DNA from: an uncultured Acetobacteraceae bacterium
Lineage (GTDB): Bacteria > Pseudomonadota > Alphaproteobacteria > Acetobacterales > Acetobacteraceae
DNA: 44,601 bases
Assembly: GCA_937902425.1 (NCBI GenBank)
Contig: CALFNB010000365.1
Location: 1-44,601, forward strand
Direction of reading: 5' to 3'
Under the pieces are notes generated by a model. The model worked only from the letters and a program-made list of their open reading frames with translations, did not search any database and had not been told where the DNA came from. Positions 43,981-44,601 of this stretch are shown here, in pieces (positions within the stretch are counted from its first letter, which is position 1; every line of letters begins with the position of its first letter). The translations under genes were made by a program, and so were the position numbers.

Positions 43981-44601
43981 CCGCCGAACGCCTGATCCCA
44001 GGGCTCAGGCAGCATCCGGTAGCCGTCACCATCGCGCACCAGCCGCGCGAAGCCCGGGAAATGCACGTGCATTCCCGCGATCAACTGGCGGTCGGTGGCG
44101 ACCATGTCGAACGTGCGTTTGCGGGTCGCGGCGGCTTGATGCGGATCAGTATCGAATTCAATCGTGACCTCAGGCCGCGGCACCTGGATTTCCGGCACAT
44201 GGATCATGTCACCCCAGATCAGCAACGAATCCTTGCCGGAGCTGACCATATAGCCGCTGTGGCCCGGCGTGTGGCCGTGCAATGGCACCGAGGTCACGCC
44301 GGGAAACACTTCCTCGGCCCGAGCGAACGTGCGGGTGACGTTGTGATACGGCGCGATTTGCTCGCGTGCACATTGGAAATATAGCTTCTTCGCACGTTCG
44401 CTGGCGCGGCTCATGGCGCCGTCATCGCGCCAGTGTTTGGGTTCGTTTTCGTGCACGACCAATTCGGCGTTGGGAAAGAACTTGCGGCCGGTTTTCGGAT
44501 CGGTCAGCCCGGCGGAATGATCCGGGTGCATGTGCGTCAGGATCACCGTGTCGATGTCGGCCGGATCGACGCCGGCCGCCTTCAGGTTCTGTTGCAGCTT
44601 G
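43977..44601 (-). CDS. Metallo-beta-lactamase-fold hydrolase, partial (5' end outside window)
   Basis: At least 207 residues, continuing beyond the window edge. The zinc motif TVILTHMHPDHSAGL (HxHxDH) is present, then SVPLHGHTPGHSGYMV (third His), LLIWGDMIH (bridging Asp) and GMHVHFPGFARL (last His). This is the MBL pattern seen in lactonase- and N-acyl homoserine lactonase-like hydrolases. The mature protein probably has an N-terminal signal that cannot be seen here. An internal GTG at 44546 is not the true start because homologous sequence continues upstream to 44601. Translation is coupled to the LysE-family gene. Confidence 0.85.
   Translation of the reverse strand, partial: KLQQNLKAAGVDPADIDTVILTHMHPDHSAGLTDPKTGRKFFPNAELVVHENEPKHWRDDGAMSRASERAKKLYFQCAREQIAPYHNVTRTFARAEEVFPGVTSVPLHGHTPGHSGYMVSSGKDSLLIWGDMIHVPEIQVPRPEVTIEFDTDPHQAAATRKRTFDMVATDRQLIAGMHVHFPGFARLVRDGDGYRMLPEPWDQAFGG

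Overview
The window is high-GC bacterial DNA. It most likely comes from an alphaproteobacterium of the Acetobacteraceae/Rhodospirillales type. The evidence is the lpxC-bamD-recN and proA-nadD-rsfS blocks in alphaproteobacterial order, a 19-residue strand-loop-strand repeat protein with a Hint_2 domain, an alpha-2-macroglobulin/PBP1C pair, several branched-chain-amino-acid-type ABC transport genes and a PQQ-associated CXXCW protein. No rRNA, tRNA or CRISPR was seen. The taxonomic placement is inferred from gene content only.

Layout. 1-336: tail of a decayed transposase. 547-7927: cell-surface block with a TPR/glycosyltransferase/FkbM-methyltransferase fusion, a second methyltransferase, an 870-bp gene-free gap and a 955-residue repeat-Hint protein. 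8064-12993: five-gene ABC importer (binding protein, two permeases, two ATPases) in a tightly overlapping operon. 13049-14671 (minus): FAH-family hydrolase and SDR dehydrogenase resembling the last two enzymes of non-phosphorylative L-fucose catabolism. 14858-17548 (minus): OpgC-like membrane acyltransferase with two overlapping SGNH-type proteins, one lacking its catalytic residues. 17656-24826 (minus): PBP1C and a 1700-residue alpha-2-macroglobulin. 25007-25810: rhodanese-like CXXCW lipoprotein. 26335-27531: orphan binding protein. 27637-29267 (minus): AraC regulator, VOC protein and SRPBCC protein. 29277-31676 (minus): proA-nadD-rsfS. 31778-33025: CYP153-like P450. 33031-35832 (minus): small lipoprotein, an internally deleted molybdopterin oxidoreductase pseudogene and a luciferase-like monooxygenase. 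36112-39707: lpxC-bamD-recN. 39861-43362: accessory island. 43363-44601 (minus): LysE-family exporter and a metallo-beta-lactamase-fold hydrolase cut by the window edge.

The accessory island is the most unusual part. A deleted IS1380-family element with matching 16-bp inverted ends (39861-40925) abuts an IS5-type transposase remnant. Then come two translationally coupled, visibly AT-richer genes: a fold-type-I PLP aminotransferase-like protein and an Fe(II)/2-oxoglutarate oxygenase-like protein. The island closes with a truncated second IS1380 copy whose end touches the lysE stop codon. The aminotransferase/oxygenase pair is my best candidate for an undescribed small biosynthetic system.

Two other couplings may reflect working systems. 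The TPR-glycosyltransferase-FkbM protein lies beside a 19-residue-repeat surface protein, which recalls heptosylation of AIDA-I-type adhesins. The OpgC/SGNH trio looks like an envelope-glycan O-acylation cassette. In the ABC importer, LivF has Arg in place of the Walker A Lys and LivG has Ala in its signature loop. Both changes would fall in the same composite ATP site, implying one degenerate and one intact site.
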